This document shows, one piece after another, positions 48,101 through 61,800 of a stretch of DNA of 64,000 nt. Made by a program: the position numbers and the translations under genes. Within the stretch, counting starts at the first letter, position 1, and every line of letters starts with the position of its first letter. Source of the DNA: Heliocidaris tuberculata (taxonomy: Eukaryota > Echinodermata > Echinoidea > Camarodonta > Echinometridae). The notes under the pieces were generated by a model. It was not told where the DNA came from and searched no databases. It was given only the letters and a program-made list of their open reading frames with translations. The stretch covers positions 53,118,447 to 53,182,446 of the forward strand of contig CM046832.1 of NCBI GenBank assembly GCA_025618425.1, written 5' to 3'.

Positions 48101-50759
48101 AATACCGACACGTAAGGGGCACATTCAACCCCGCTGTATCAATGACGAACAAGTATCAAATTCAGTCTGGATCGGTGTCCGGTTCTGTCCATGATGATGT
48201 TGCTTCCCCTCTCATTTATAGAAGTCTGTAGATGTTAACACCAGGCAGTAAATGATTCTGCATCCTTGGGGAGAGGATGTATGTGCGATGGATACTATAT
48301 GTGACCGTGGTCCAGTTATCGAGGGGACATCTTCTTCATTTGAAGATGATGTGGCTTGGGTGCATATCTCTTAATTTAAACACATAAAGGTGCATATATC
48401 TTATTTCATTACAGATGCATACCGCTTCATATGAACATAATGTAAATGTGTACATGCACATCTCTTCATTTTTTTAGGTGCATGCTTTTGCTGGTGTAGT
48501 TTCTGTATTATGTCTGTAGAGATCTTGGACACTCCCCTTCATTGTGGTGGAGTCCATGTTTGACATTGCTTTATCATGTGATGTGATGACTCATCTGAAC
48601 ATTTCAGGAATTGAGCAATAAAACATGTGATGCTATTACAGCAAGGAGTTACTGGGCAAGCTTGCCTCGTAACTCCTTGATTAAGACATTTTCAATAATT
48701 GAGAAGTAGCATTGTTCATTATAAAGGAACATTGTACACTTCCTCTGGGATCATAATACATGTCCTTCCGTTTTTATCAACTTTGTACTTACACCCACTT
48801 TGAATACCAAATATACCTACAACTTTCAGACACATTTCCCATCAGTGGTATGTAGGTGTCTGATATGACAGTCTGCTGGCCATTGGAATTGATTGATATA
48901 GATTTGCCCTTCATGTGAGAATAGCTAGTGTAGAAATGTCTGTATCTGTTTATATTTTATCGTTTTGTTTAAGTTCTGCAAACAGCTGTAGAAATATTTC
49001 GAATATGGATTTGCTTCTTCGATCATCTGAGAAAATCTTAGGCTGGGCATATGATGATACAGTGTATATATTTCTTGATAACATTTTCTACATGTAGAAA
49101 TTATGCTGGATGATGTTACATTTTTAGTGCAAAATTCCATTGGACTTTTTTAAACGTTGACGTTTCCCTTATTCATGTGTAAATACTATATTTTCAACTA
49201 CTAAACGGAAATTGTGTTATGATTTTAAAAAAATAATTTTTTAATAGATGGGAAACATGTCTTATATGAGTTTTAAGTATTCAAAGCAAACTAAGTGGAG
49301 TTTTGGTCTTCAGAACCAATTAAAGGAACAAAAATCAAGCATGTTGTAAACCAGTACTGTGAACTAAGTTTGATTTGATATTTTCTCCAATGTGTTAGAT
49401 TCATATTTTAATTGGAATATGGGATTGACTTTATTGTTATGTTGTGCCTATTATGTGGAAATAATTCACTAGCCATTCTTAAGTGTTTTTGTAATATGTA
49501 TGTTATGATGAAAGTGAAAAATTCTCTCTGAGATTAGAGGTGTGTAGAGTTAGGAAATTTTAGGTGGAAATTTTTATTTTTTACATTCAAGGTAGGAATA
49601 GTTTCTTTTTAATAGTCTTATATGTGTAATATGCTTTTTAATGAGTTCTGCAAGTTTATCTTCTTATCCAAAAAATGGTTTTAATAATAACTTGAAAAAT
49701 AAATCTGTTATTGGGATTTTGTTTGCTTTGTTAATGATTAGAAACATGCATTAAAAAATGATATCTCTATAGTCTCTACAATAATGAACTATTGAAAATT
49801 TGTTTTGCAAATTTTCATTGTTTCATTGCCAGCTCTATTTTATATGTTTTCGTATGCATGATTGGTTAATGTAAACGTGTCTTGGCTACATTGTAAACAA
49901 ATAACCAGCAAGGAATGATAAATGCGTGCATTAGATTATGACATTTTATGAAGAACTGCATGTACAAACTTTTAAGTCAAGAATGTAGTGTTTCTGTGGT
50001 CTATGCACCTTATGTGATACATGGGATTGATATATCTGTATACATATATCAGTATGAGGAGCATGTTGAGTCAAGTGTAGTATTGCTATATTTGTAACAT
50101 CAATGTGTTTTTTTGTCAGAAAATTAAAATACAATCCTATGTGCATTGCTTTGAAAGATGGAATCTGTGCTTTCATTTCTGTTGCATCACTAAGATGATT
50201 GCAAAATTGGTACAAGAAGAACCTTTATTGTGATTTGATATTGGAACGGTACTCTTAAATATCTTTTATTAGTAGTATCCAGGAAGTATGATCTAGATAA
50301 CTTATGTATCTGTATTCAATCGATTCAATACCCGATGAATATCAAGTAATCAAACTCGAAGTCTTTATGCTAGAGTATCAATAACATTTAGTTTAATATG
50401 AATATTTCAAAATAATGTACACAAAATTAAAACAACAACCCCTTTCAACAACTTTGAGCATACACTTCAAAAAATGAACTGAATTCTCATAATTTGTATT
50501 ACAATGGCTTAACATTCACTAAAAGTTCTAAGTACAACATTCAGCATTTTATTTTGACCAAAACGTATGATCATGAACACCGCAAAGTCTCTGAGGTGTT
50601 CAAGCCATTATAAGTTGGAATGGTTGCATTACATTTGCACTGCTTCAAATTCATTAAATTCAAATCTTAATTTTATCATACTTGTACAATGGAGAAAAGA
50701 CCTTTACAAATATTCAAGATTAGGCCTAAACAAAATGGTTTTGTATCGGGCCCCTGCAA
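45161..50759. other. Intergenic region without a recognised gene
   Basis: AT-rich DNA. Visible items are (TC)n at about 45869-45888, a GGA-rich tract at about 46271-46310, a run of related 'gtgcatat' words at about 48357-48485 and a hairpin at 48642-48679. Short open frames (for example 48034-48231) show no family. A distal 3' UTR of the ADAR gene cannot be excluded. Confidence 0.5.
48642..48679. repeat. Two-stage hairpin with CAAGGAGTTA arms
   Basis: 'caaggagttac' pairs with 'gtaactccttg', enclosing the inner palindrome 'ggcaagcttgcc'. The same arm word forms a perfect palindrome at 55701-55720. Confidence 0.7.
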
Positions 50760-51380
50760 CCCAAACGCAACCCAAATGCAAGTTTATTGCAATTGATGTG
50801 CAGGGATGCATGCAACTAATATTCTTTTATTCAAACATGTAGATATGTTTCATAGATTTTTAAATGGTTTTTTTGTAATATTTTTCCCAATCTCCTAAGC
50901 TCCACCCTTGAAAAAAAGCTCCGGATCTCATTCCTGCAATGACATCACCTGTCAATCATCAGTCAGCTTCTACAATAGACAGTGGAATGTAACTTCCCCC
51001 AGCTCAGCACATGCTCACAATAGAATTGCATGCTTTCTAACAATACCTCCTCATTACCATTCTTTTCCTGGTGATGCTACAGCATGTCTGACATAGTAAC
51101 TCCTATGTAGGCACTGTATGGTCTATTAGAACAGATGGTCATCTCTGGCAAAGCTACATACCACTGTCTCTCCTTAGCTCACTAATAACTGACAGATGAT
51201 GTCATTGCAGGAATGAGATCTGGGGCATTTTTTTAGGGTGGAGCTTAGCATGTTTGAGAAAATGATTTCAAAAATATTTTTAAAATTTAGGAAACATTTA
51301 GATGTTTGAATAAAATATAAGTTGTATGCATCCCTGCATGGTGGCATGCTGTCCATAAGGGTTGCATTTTTTCTCTTCAC
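50760..51380. mobile_element. ~620-bp inverted-repeat element
   Basis: Arms of about 200-240 bp. 'cattcctgcaatgacatca' (about 50930) is inverted at about 51202, 'ctaagctccaccct' (about 50897) is inverted at about 51236, and 'cagggatgcat' (about 50801) is inverted near 51330. The arms are diverged and the outer limits are approximate. Confidence 0.75.
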
Positions 51381-51806
51381 AGAAGCTCATTTATGTAGCT
51401 AGAATCTTTTCTTTTTCGATAACTTCAATTTTCTATTGTCTTTACCGGTAATTTTTATGTCACTTTTTTTTATGTCAATTTTCTCAGTAGAATCATGAGC
51501 GGGCCTTAGTGCTCAAACCTAGAAAAGTAACACTTTAAATTCATCCTCTCGGACAGTTATAGTCTATTATGTGGTGACTGGTCAAAAACCCTTTCTTATA
51601 GGAAAATGGGGGGGGGGGGGGGTGATTGTCGGGAATTTGTCTGGGGCAGTTTTTTCCTTGCTGTAGTCGTCCTAGGGGTAATTGTCAAAGAGGTAACTAT
51701 AAATGGGGATTAGTAGTCGATTAATAATGAATTAGCTGTTAATAGTGAATTTCCTAGATCCTGAGACAATGGACTTAACACTACCTGTATGCCTCCAAAT
51801 GCAGCT
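51381..51806. other. Unassigned sequence
   Basis: A 13-base G-run lies near 51608. Nothing else was recognised. Confidence 0.5.
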
Positions 51807-52126
51807 GGGGGTGTTTCATAAAGCTGTTCGTAAAGTTACGCATGACTTTACGAATGACTTAAATATGACAAGCCAAATGGGATGCTCAATCATTTTTAAC
51901 TGCAACTAAAGTTGAACTGTGCAGATGTAGATTAACATTCTTATTATAACAAACATTTTTAATGCAAAGTATGTTTTTTGCCATAATTCAATAGAGGTTA
52001 TTGGAAATACAGTCACACTTTATTAAAACATCAGGAAAAACTTTGGGCATCTTATCTGGCACTTCATATTCAAGTCGTTCGTAAAGTCATGCGTAACTTT
52101 ACGAACAGCTTTATGAAACACCCCCC
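51807..52126. mobile_element. 320-bp MITE with GGGGGTGTTTCATAAAG ends
   Basis: The inverted ends begin GGGGGTGTTTCATAAAGC and continue 'tgttcgtaaagttacgc' then 'atgactttacgaa', about 53 bp with few mismatches. The end motif is close to that of the 13334 element. No clear target duplication was seen. Confidence 0.85.
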
Positions 52127-52691
52127 TGTTCTAATAACTTTTTCCAGGACTGTATTACCGCACCTCTCTGCTATATCTACTCTACTATAGAAATACATTT
52201 TTAGAAATAGTGGGCAAAAAGTGATCCAAACATTCACATGGCACTAATGTATATGATCAGCGTTTGGGAAATTCTGCTTCCAACTCAATATTGACTTCAT
52301 CCATTATTCAGTACCACAAATTGGAGACAAAAAGGTTAAGACCGAATGGTCTGCTTTGAGCCAAAAGTGTGTTATTATTGATGTCATTATTTAATACAAC
52401 TCATTGTCATCTGCCATGCATGGAATATAATTCCAAGATAGATACATGTATACATATATAAATATATATATATATATATATACACGCACATATTTTTGGT
52501 AGCATTTCTTATTATGCTTTAAATGTATTACACTTAATCAGATTAGACTGGAATAATTTCTTTTTGGGGGGGGGGGGGTCTTTAGTGTTCACTTTATGCC
52601 AATAGAGGGCACTTTTGTCAACTTTAACCATTATCTTCAAGATTAAGCGTAAACATGAGCTGGAAACAAAAACAGAAAGAGAAACAATTAT
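52127..52691. other. 3' flank of the sulfotransferase gene
   Basis: Contains a (TA)n tract at about 52449-52482 and a T5-G13 run at 52561-52578. No strong AATAAA on the minus strand was seen close to the stop codon. Confidence 0.5.
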
Positions 52692-52867
52692 TTACAGATA
52701 CAAGAACTTGTCGTCATCCATCAATTTGGCTAACTCTCGATTGTATGGACGGAAGAAATCATCAAGCAGAGTGACTGTCTCCGGCCAGGCCTCCTCATGT
52801 TCTTTCATATTAATATTCTTGGTTTCGCGTTTTACAATCTCATCAACTTGCGTATAGGTGAGTTGCC
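52692..52867 (-). CDS. CHST15: CHST15-like exon 8, stop codon
   Basis: The acceptor is 'cctttcag|gg'. The exon encodes 'QLTYTQVDEIVKRETKN', then 'LLDDFFRPYNRELAKLM', a strongly conserved end block, and stops at TAA (52694-52692). Confidence 0.93.
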
Positions 52868-55800
52868 CTGAAAGGAAGAACAATAAAAGGATTCAAATTA
52901 TTTTAAAGCTAATTTTGAGTTCTATATGAATGGAATTGTACTTCGAGAGAAACTGGCTTATATATTAAATCTAAATTGTTTGTCATGCCACAGTTTGGAC
53001 CACCAAAATAAAAACAAACAAAATTGTTAGAAATCATATCAACTGATGAAACACATCTCAGTTCGCCCATATTTTATGTTATGCACCAGAGATGGGACTG
53101 AAAGCTCGAATTCCTTTTTTTTTTAATTAAGGGCTACTCAACTTTTATAACAGTTTCTACAAAATCGGATTTCAGATATCTTTATTTGTAAGTATGAGTT
53201 TCTGTTTTTACCAGATCTCAGTATCACTCGTATTCATAAAAACATGGTGAGGGAGAAAGAAAGTATGATGAGGGTACGATGACAAAATTCAAACTCACCA
53301 ATGCATCATCATCATCAAACGGTTTCTCTCTCTCTCTCTCTCTCCCTTTCTCTACCCCAGTGGCGGATCCAGGGAGGGGGCCCGGGGGGCCGGGCCCCCT
53401 CCCCTGGGACCAAAAAGGGGCCCCTAAAATGTTGAGGACCTTTTTTTTTTTTTTTTTTTTTTTTTTTGCTTGTCAGAGATTTTTTGAGTTAAAAAGGGGC
53501 CCCAAAATGATGAGGATCTTATTTTTTTTTTATTTTGCTTGTCAGAAAATTTTGTGAATATTGAGCCCCCTCCCTCAAGAAATCCTGGATCCGCCACTGC
53601 TCTACCCTCTCCCTTCGCTCCTAGATGTGTCCCAACACCTAACCCCTCTCTCCTTTTCTATCTTTATTTTACATACATCGTTGTTAATTTATGAAAGATG
53701 AACCCACATTTCAATCTCTTTTTACTTTTATGAAATTGAAATATAAATCAGAGTATGTTATTGCTGCCAAATATGGTATAAAACTAGACAACACTTTCGA
53801 ACGTTTGTATTTTCCATTTAATTAAATAAACCTGTACTTTCCATATCAATAACCACTGTAAATAAGTTTTTGAGTACCCAATAAAAAAAAAAGAAAGGCA
53901 ACTCACTTAAATCTAAAAAGTCCAGCAGTTTTCTGTAGACCTTCACTTGATTGGCTTGCCAGTCCTCCAATCGAATGACGAGTACTGAGTCACGTGAGAA
54001 GGCTCTTATCCAATCTTGGAGATACACGTGGTAAATTCCAGCTTGAATGTCGGGTATCAAAGTATACGGCTGAAAAAAAGAAGACAGCGTTACAGTCATA
54101 CTTAGAAAATTATAGTCATCACCTCAAACTACTATAGCACATTGTACAAGACTATACTTTCTATAGTCTTTATCCGCATCATGATACTGTCTGAATGCAT
54201 GCATTTGTCCGGACGTATAACTTTTTTGTGACCACGTATATGACCACGCAGCTCAATTTTATTTCTCCCTTATTGAAAATGACATTGGCATATAATTAAG
54301 AAAATATATGCCATTTCGTGATTAAGATTCTTGTTTTTCCTATAATAATTCTCACCCCGCCTGGTAATTACAGGAATAATCTACTTCGAAAATGGTTAAC
54401 ATCAATTCTTCAGTCATCAACTGTGATCGTACTTTTACCAGGATGAAAAGGTACAATTCTGTATACGCAAGCTCCAAACGAAAAAGCAACTGGATTTGCA
54501 ACCTACAACCAATTAACGCTATACAGTATAGTCTTTACATGCACAATTCTGATTGGTTAGAAGTCAGGTTACGTTTCATTTTTAGTTGCGCAGAGGGGCG
54601 CAGAGTATCCATGAAACGCATAGATAGATTCGGATAGCTGATTCAAGTTGGTTGCACAAAACTTGCGTTTGAACGCAACTTAGGAAAATCAAACGCAACT
54701 TTATTTTCAGCCAATCAGAAGTGCGCATTAGGGACTTGCGTTTGATTTTTAGGAGTTGCGATTAAACGCAAGTTTTGTGCAACGGGCCCCTGTACATAAT
54801 TATACCATCCAATGCCTCTCCAACAGAAAAGTAGGAGTAGTTCGAGGGGGAGGGGTAGGGGGTAGGGAGAAACGTCCCCTTTGTCCCAAATGGTTGACTC
54901 TAATCCATCGCTGTATCACATGTAATATGAATAGGAACTTTCAAGAAAAATTAATATCTTAGGGGGGATTTATATATATTCTAGATGGGTGACTCAAAAA
55001 ATGAATATAATTTGTACCAAATCTACATTGTATAACGAGGAAATTATACCAATAGTATACTGGTAAAATGTCAATTTCTATTTAAGAAAATCCTGTCACA
55101 TGTGTGACACCAAACACTTCGGAAGCGCACATATAGGGACGTTGCATGCGCTATACAGGAACGGTTTATGATTATTAGTTTTATTATTAATACTCACACA
55201 ACCGGAGGCATAGGAACAGTATCTGAGGTTGTGCGATTCCAGGCAACCCTTAAAGCAATTGACGAATTTCACAATTTCTTGATGTAAAGTCTTCGGAGAA
55301 TACGGCCGTTTGAGGCTTTTGCTTCGTGATTTATGACTATACCACCACCATGAAATCGCCCTGTCAGAGAAACACCAAAATATGACTGGATGGAGTCAAT
55401 TTTGTCGGCAGAAATTCAACTTGGACGTACAACAACAAAAAAAGAGGTTACACATTACAACATTTGAAGAAAATATTTCGAGTGAGAATTGCCTTAGACA
55501 TTTCGATTTGGACAAGTGCGATTTCACTTTTTTTTGAATATTTTAGATTAATCTTATAGTTAAAGGGGTGTTGCTATATCAAAAGTTGTGATTAAATTAT
55601 CTTATGATTCACAAAAATTTCACATTGATATTTCAACAAGATTTTACTAAACTTATTTTAGAATCCCCCCTGAAAATCAAATAATACCTCATTACCTGAG
55701 CAAGGAGTTATAACTCCTTGACCTGAGTAACCTTTAAAATATTGTGAAATAGGAAATGTTCTAACATATATCTCTTCCACCCCTATAAATTTTTTTATAT

Positions 55801-58800
55801 AGAAAAATATTATACCAGTTGCATTTCGCGTACTAATAATATTATCAAAACAATATTTTCATTATAAAAAAAAGTTTGGGTCCTTAAATTATCACTACAT
55901 ACGTAATGAAATGCAATGAAATATCTCGCCTTCAAATGTAGATTAATGGTCTCAAAATAAACACAGTAAAGATGTTAAATGAGAAACATAGTAAGTTCGT
56001 CCACTTATGGGTGATCAAACATTTTATTTCAAGGATGAAAATAAGATACTTCTCGATACCGGCTAAGGGGGATTGTTTAATTCTCATATTTGGCGGTATT
56101 TATTCATTTATTAATTCATGTATTCAGTTTTTAGGTGTTTTTTGCGGGGTAGTGTTTGCTTACGCACCTTTTAGTAGGGTTTCGAACCATGAGAATAATC
56201 TTGGCATTAGGCTGTAAAGCTCGGATGAGATCGGCATTGGTGTAGGGTGGTTCCTTTGCATTGGGGTACTGTTCCAGCCACTCTTGCCCCAATGCGTAGG
56301 CCGTCGAGATGGAAGCGTCGCCTTTATAAAGACATCAAAGTTGCATCCCAAATAATCAAAATATATAACAGCATAGGCGGATGGGGCGAAAAGCAAAAGA
56401 TTACTGAAAAAGGGAAAAACGGCCCTTTACAGAATGAGATTTTCACTTTCCTTCCGTTAAAATAATTAACGGAAACAAATTCGGGGAAGAATGTATTAGC
56501 TTTGATTTGGAGTAAACATCATTTGTATTTAGATAGCCCTGTCATAGCTGTCATCCTTCTCCTCCTCCTCCTCCTTATTTTCCTTCCTCTTCTTTTTTCT
56601 CTCCTCCTCCTCCTCCTTCTCCTTCTCCTCCTCCTCCTCCTCCTCCTCCTCCTCCTCCTCCTCCTTCTCCTCCTCCTCCTCCTCCTCCTCCTCCTCCTCC
56701 TCCTCCTCCTCCTTCTTCTTCTTCTTCTTCTTCTTCTTCTTCTTCTTCTTCTTCTTCTTCTTCTTCTTCTTCTTCTTCTTCTTCTTCTTCTTCTTCTTCT
56801 TCTTCTTCTTCTTCTTCTTCTTTCTCTTCTTCTTCTTCTTCTTCTACTCTTCTTCTCCCTTTCCCCGAGTCACGTTTTACTGCTGTCATTAAAATCATGC
56901 AGACGCTTAAAGGCCAAGTCCACACTAATATCAAGTTGATTTGAATAAATAGAGTAAAATTAAGCAGGCATAACAGTGAAAATTTCACTGAAATCGGATG
57001 TAAAATAAGAAAGTTACGGCATTTTGAGGTTTTGCGTTATTTCATGAAACAGTGATATGCATAACATGGGCGAGATGCAAATGAGTGAACCAATGATGTC
57101 CCACACTCACTTTTCCTTATGTATTTTATTATATGAAATTTCAAATATTTCAATTTGTATGGATGTGATAATAAAGAATCTCTCCCTTGTATCAAAGTAA
57201 GTTATAATAATGATGATTTTACATGTTCCATAAGGAGTCAAACCATGTTTTACATTAGTGAAGCAAAACTTTAAATATATGATATTTCATATAATAAAAT
57301 ACATAAGGAAAAGTGAGTGTGTGACATCGTCGGTTCACTCATTTGCATACCGCCCATGTTATGCATATCAGCTGTTTCAAGAAATAATGCAAAACTTCAA
57401 AATGCCGTAACTTTCTTATTTTATATCCGATTTCAATAAAATTTTCACTGTTATGCTTATTTAACTTTACTCTATTTATTAAAATCAACTTAATATTAGT
57501 GTGGACTTGGCCTTTAACCAAACCAACCTGTGTTACCACAAAATAAAACGTATCTTTATACTAGCAGAAAGTTTTTCTTTGCATAATATCGTACGTACAA
57601 TAGAATGAGATATTATATAAATATTTAAAACATCATGATTAAATAAATCTTACCAAAGACAGTCGGATGGTAGGGTTGCTTTCCTCTTTTGATTTTTTCT
57701 TCAATCAGTTTGGGAACTATCTCAAATTTGTAGCAATTAAGATACCACTCTAGAGAGCTATCGTCGGTACCGCCAGTGACGTTACGAGAACGTAATACTG
57801 AAATTTCAAAAGAAAAAAAATGAATGAATAAATAAATAGACATATAAGTTTTAAAAAATGGATAAATGATTGAATAAATGAAGGAATGAATGAATGAATA
57901 TATATAAATAAATAAGTTAAGAAATAAATATGTAAATAAATAGATAAACAAATAAATAGATAATTTTGGGGTCAATTACTGAGTTATAGCAATTATATAT
58001 AATCTGAATTTATCCGTCAGGATCCCTATTCATGGCTTTATCATTTTATCATTCTACTCAACGAGAGTGAATTTTTTTCACTCCCCCGGGATTCACGTCA
58101 GGAATCACTTGTTTAGGATTTAATACTGATTTATTTTATAGTGCTCTCTATCAAGAAAAGAGTGAATTTAAATCTATTTTCACTCCCCCGGGGACTCGCG
58201 GAGCTCATTTGCATGCGACCTGAGAGTTTTCGCTCGATATTTTTTATTGAGGGCCGGTCAATTTTTGGTCTGCGGGTCGATTGATATATATACAGTCATG
58301 TATAGGTTGAAATTCCCAAACCGAATTTCAGTCCCAGTCCGCCATTGAATAATCAGCATACCCAATCCTCTTGAAAAGGAACATGAACCGGATAAAAGAT
58401 AGCTCTCCTAGATCCATTGTTTTACCAGATAACTCCCAGATCCAATGTTGTACCAAGTATATTATGTATTGTCCAAGACAATAGGAGACTTTCTCAGTAC
58501 ATGTACACTTTTCAATGGCTACCAGCTGAACAGTCAAGGCTTCGTAGCAGAGTAAAATATGAAATGCAGAATATCTGTTTTGTGGGTTGATGAAAATCTT
58601 CAAAAATTGTCCCACATATGATGACCCACATGATATTCTATCCCATTATTTGAGTTAACGCCCTTCTGGCTCCAAACAGCCGATTAAAAAAAAGTCACAA
58701 AACACAAAGGAAGAGAACAAAACGAGGAGCGTGGTGTACAAGCGGTAATGTCACGACACATAATGGAGTACTATTTTCGGCTGAATAAACCAATTTCTGG

Positions 58801-61800
58801 CCCTGAAAATGATAGGATGGGTAAATCTTTAAATTATGAAATTAAAAAGTATGGTATTAGTATAAAATTATTGAGCTATAGGTAGACTTGGAGTTTAAAA
58901 CCACCGCAAATACATTACGTTAGCTTTGAGCCCCGACATTATTATACTCCGGTGACAAGCGTGCTGGGAGCGCTAACTAACTTAAAATCCGACCTGAATG
59001 AATTTACTTTAGATTTATCCATCTCATTAATTTCAGTGCCAGAAACTAGTTTAGTCAGTCGAAAATAGAACTCCATTATGACTGTCGTTGTCAGAGTTGT
59101 GGCATCATGATTACCGGCTGTTACTCTGCCTAGGCGCTCACTCAGCTTACTCAATGTGCTGAAGAAAGTGTGCATATAATATTATGAAGCGACGACTGTT
59201 ACCTGAATTTATTGTGAAATATTTGTTTATTTTTTCCTCGGTTTATTGGAACTTCGTGGTATCGATTGATAAAAAATTATTAATTGATAATATTGATAAG
59301 ATTTATGAAATTGTAGGATTTTGACTAGATTATATGGACGGATATTATACAACTCAATGTGAACAATACAAAAAAATGCACTAGATGATGGTATAAGGAT
59401 TAACAAAATGGGGGGGGGGGGGACTAGGTGAGAAAAAAAAAGCAAAAACAAACAAACACACAAACCATATGACCCTGCATAATTACGTCCGATTTCTATA
59501 ATGAGTTAGATTTCAATCTTACTTTTAACTTATGTTTTGGGGCGGGTGAGGATTCAACTGGGACAGAAGTTGGAAGAGGGGGTGACGATAAGTCCCTTCA
59601 GGTGCCACCACTTGATAATATGACCCCCTCCCGCAACCTCGCCCTCCCTAATTTAGATTTCATTTACCGAATTAGATCAGCGGACCCCCCCCCCCCCCCC
59701 CCCCCCATAATCCTGGTGCCTCCTCCATGCCCGGACCCACGCTAAGCATGGAGTTTATTATGACTGCCTTACCGCTTGTCGTATGGACATGACTCCTCAT
59801 GAAGCCGTGTCTTCTTGGTCCCCACCAGTGGGGTTCTTTGGGTGCCTTTATGACATCTGGGTGAGCTACCAGCTTGTCCCACACGTCTGTTGTGGCGCAT
59901 TTGTACATGCCGATGATGTAAAAGTAGGGTAGGCAGTTAAGCTCGGTCTTGTCCCGGAGCCAACACGGATTCCTGAAGTTGCTCAGAAATTGGGTAGGAA
60001 TTTTCTCGAACAACTGCGCCGGGTGCAAAATTGTGAAACATGTATAGGACTTAATTTTTTGTTGTTGTTGTTTTGTTTTGCAAATAACAACATATTAACA
60101 TGTGCATTAAAAAGAATTTGAATACCATATCAAGGTAATAATATTATGTAAAAATCAAAAGTATCAAAATATCATATTTTGGGCAACTTGTGTTCTTTAT
60201 AGGGCCTTCTTAACGGTGATCATCGTACATTCGTTATCCTGACAGAAAGAAAAAAATCAGAGAAACAGATTGGTGAAAGTTTGAACGAAATTGGACAACT
60301 AATAAGAAAGTTATGAATTTTGGAAAGTTATAATCACTATACATTATGGGAATTTCAAATTGGCCGAATCGGTAATGTGACTATGATGTAGTGGCGGACA
60401 ACTTCCTCATTTGCTCCATTTTTTTCAAAAAGTATTGCTCAGTAGGATCTTTTTCTTTTATGAGGACCTATATCAATATGTATATCGACAATATATCTGA
60501 GTACTGCCCCGAGAGAAAAAGGCGCTTCGGAGAAAACCGCAAATTAATAATATTTTTTTGTACAACAAACGGGAGAGTTGTCCGCATCTATATGTCACAA
60601 TCGACTCACCAAATTGCCAATTTGAGATTCGCATAGATTTAGTGATTTCATAATTTTTTTTCAAACATCCATAACTTTCTTATTCCTTTGCCGATTTTTA
60701 TCAAACCTTCACCATCTTGTTTTTTTTTTTTTTTTGGGGGGGGGGGTTGTTGTTGTTGTTTTTTTTTTTAAACAAATCATATTAATATTACCAAGGTTGG
60801 ATTGCCCTTTAAATATTTTTGTTTAAAGTGAACAACACTACTAAATTGATGAGTGTTTCAAGTCATTTGCTGATTTTAAAAAAAGTATTATTTGGCATGT
60901 ATACTCACCTCAGGAGCCGACAGTACAAGTTCTTTGGTGGCGCCAGGCCGTGTGGTCGTCATCTCCCCATCTTTCAAGTATAAACGAGTTCCCTCCTCAT
61001 CATATTGAAATACGCTGGGGTAATAAGGTTCCGTCACCCGCCGAAACTTGATGGTATATTTTGGCTCTTTGACAGTCGCATAGTTTGATGAAGCATTAAG
61101 GTTCCAATTTAATCTATGGCTACTCGCGTCTTTCAATTTCTTCTCATTTACCACTTGTCTCTGTTTTTCCTTCTCCTTTCGTTTCTCGTTCGGTCGCGCC
61201 TCCATTTCACGTTCTGCTTTCCCTTGTAATTCTTGCAGATGGAAACTACCGTTGTCGTCATAGTCTGATAATCGTTTTGGGACCAGTTGATGATATAAGA
61301 GGTCAGAGATGTGGGAATATTGAAAAACGATGAGCAGGGTTGTTGAGACGATGACAAACAAAAAGACTAGCACCTGATACAAGAGTAAGATAATGCGCAT
61401 GGAGAAATATGAAGATTAAGATCTCGCAAATGAAAATGGAAAAGAAATATACTTTCAAACTAAAAATGAATCAAGCGAATTACGAAAATTCAGTTTAAAT
61501 TTTAGGTTTATTCATGTTTCCTTCTAAATTGTACATTTTTAAATGAACATAATTGCAGGATACATGAAAATAACAAGTGTATACACACAAGTGGAATACA
61601 CTTGTTATACAAAGTCGAGGAGACCTTCGGAAAAGCAAAGCTTGAAAGTCCCTTCAAAACAATACAAACAAGGGATGGTGCACAAGATAGCTCATGGTCT
61701 TCCTGCCATAGAAACACTATTCTCCTTCAACAATTCACAAACACGGAAGAACCATATGACAAGACCCTCCAGACGTACCACGCAGGAGGCGATGCAGACA

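Noticed and set aside
48034..48231. 65-codon frame after an acceptor-like 'ttgtttgcag'
   Set aside because: No homology or donor was recognised, and the frame is no longer than chance allows.
56502..56988. Long Leu-rich (+) and Glu/Gly-rich (-) open frames
   Set aside because: Both are readings of the CTC/CTT tract and have no other sequence content.
61374..61400. Start codon at 61400 for the sulfotransferase
   Set aside because: A pyrimidine-rich acceptor lies at 61374-61395 and the upstream exon at 63383 gives a better N-terminus; kept only as an alternative.
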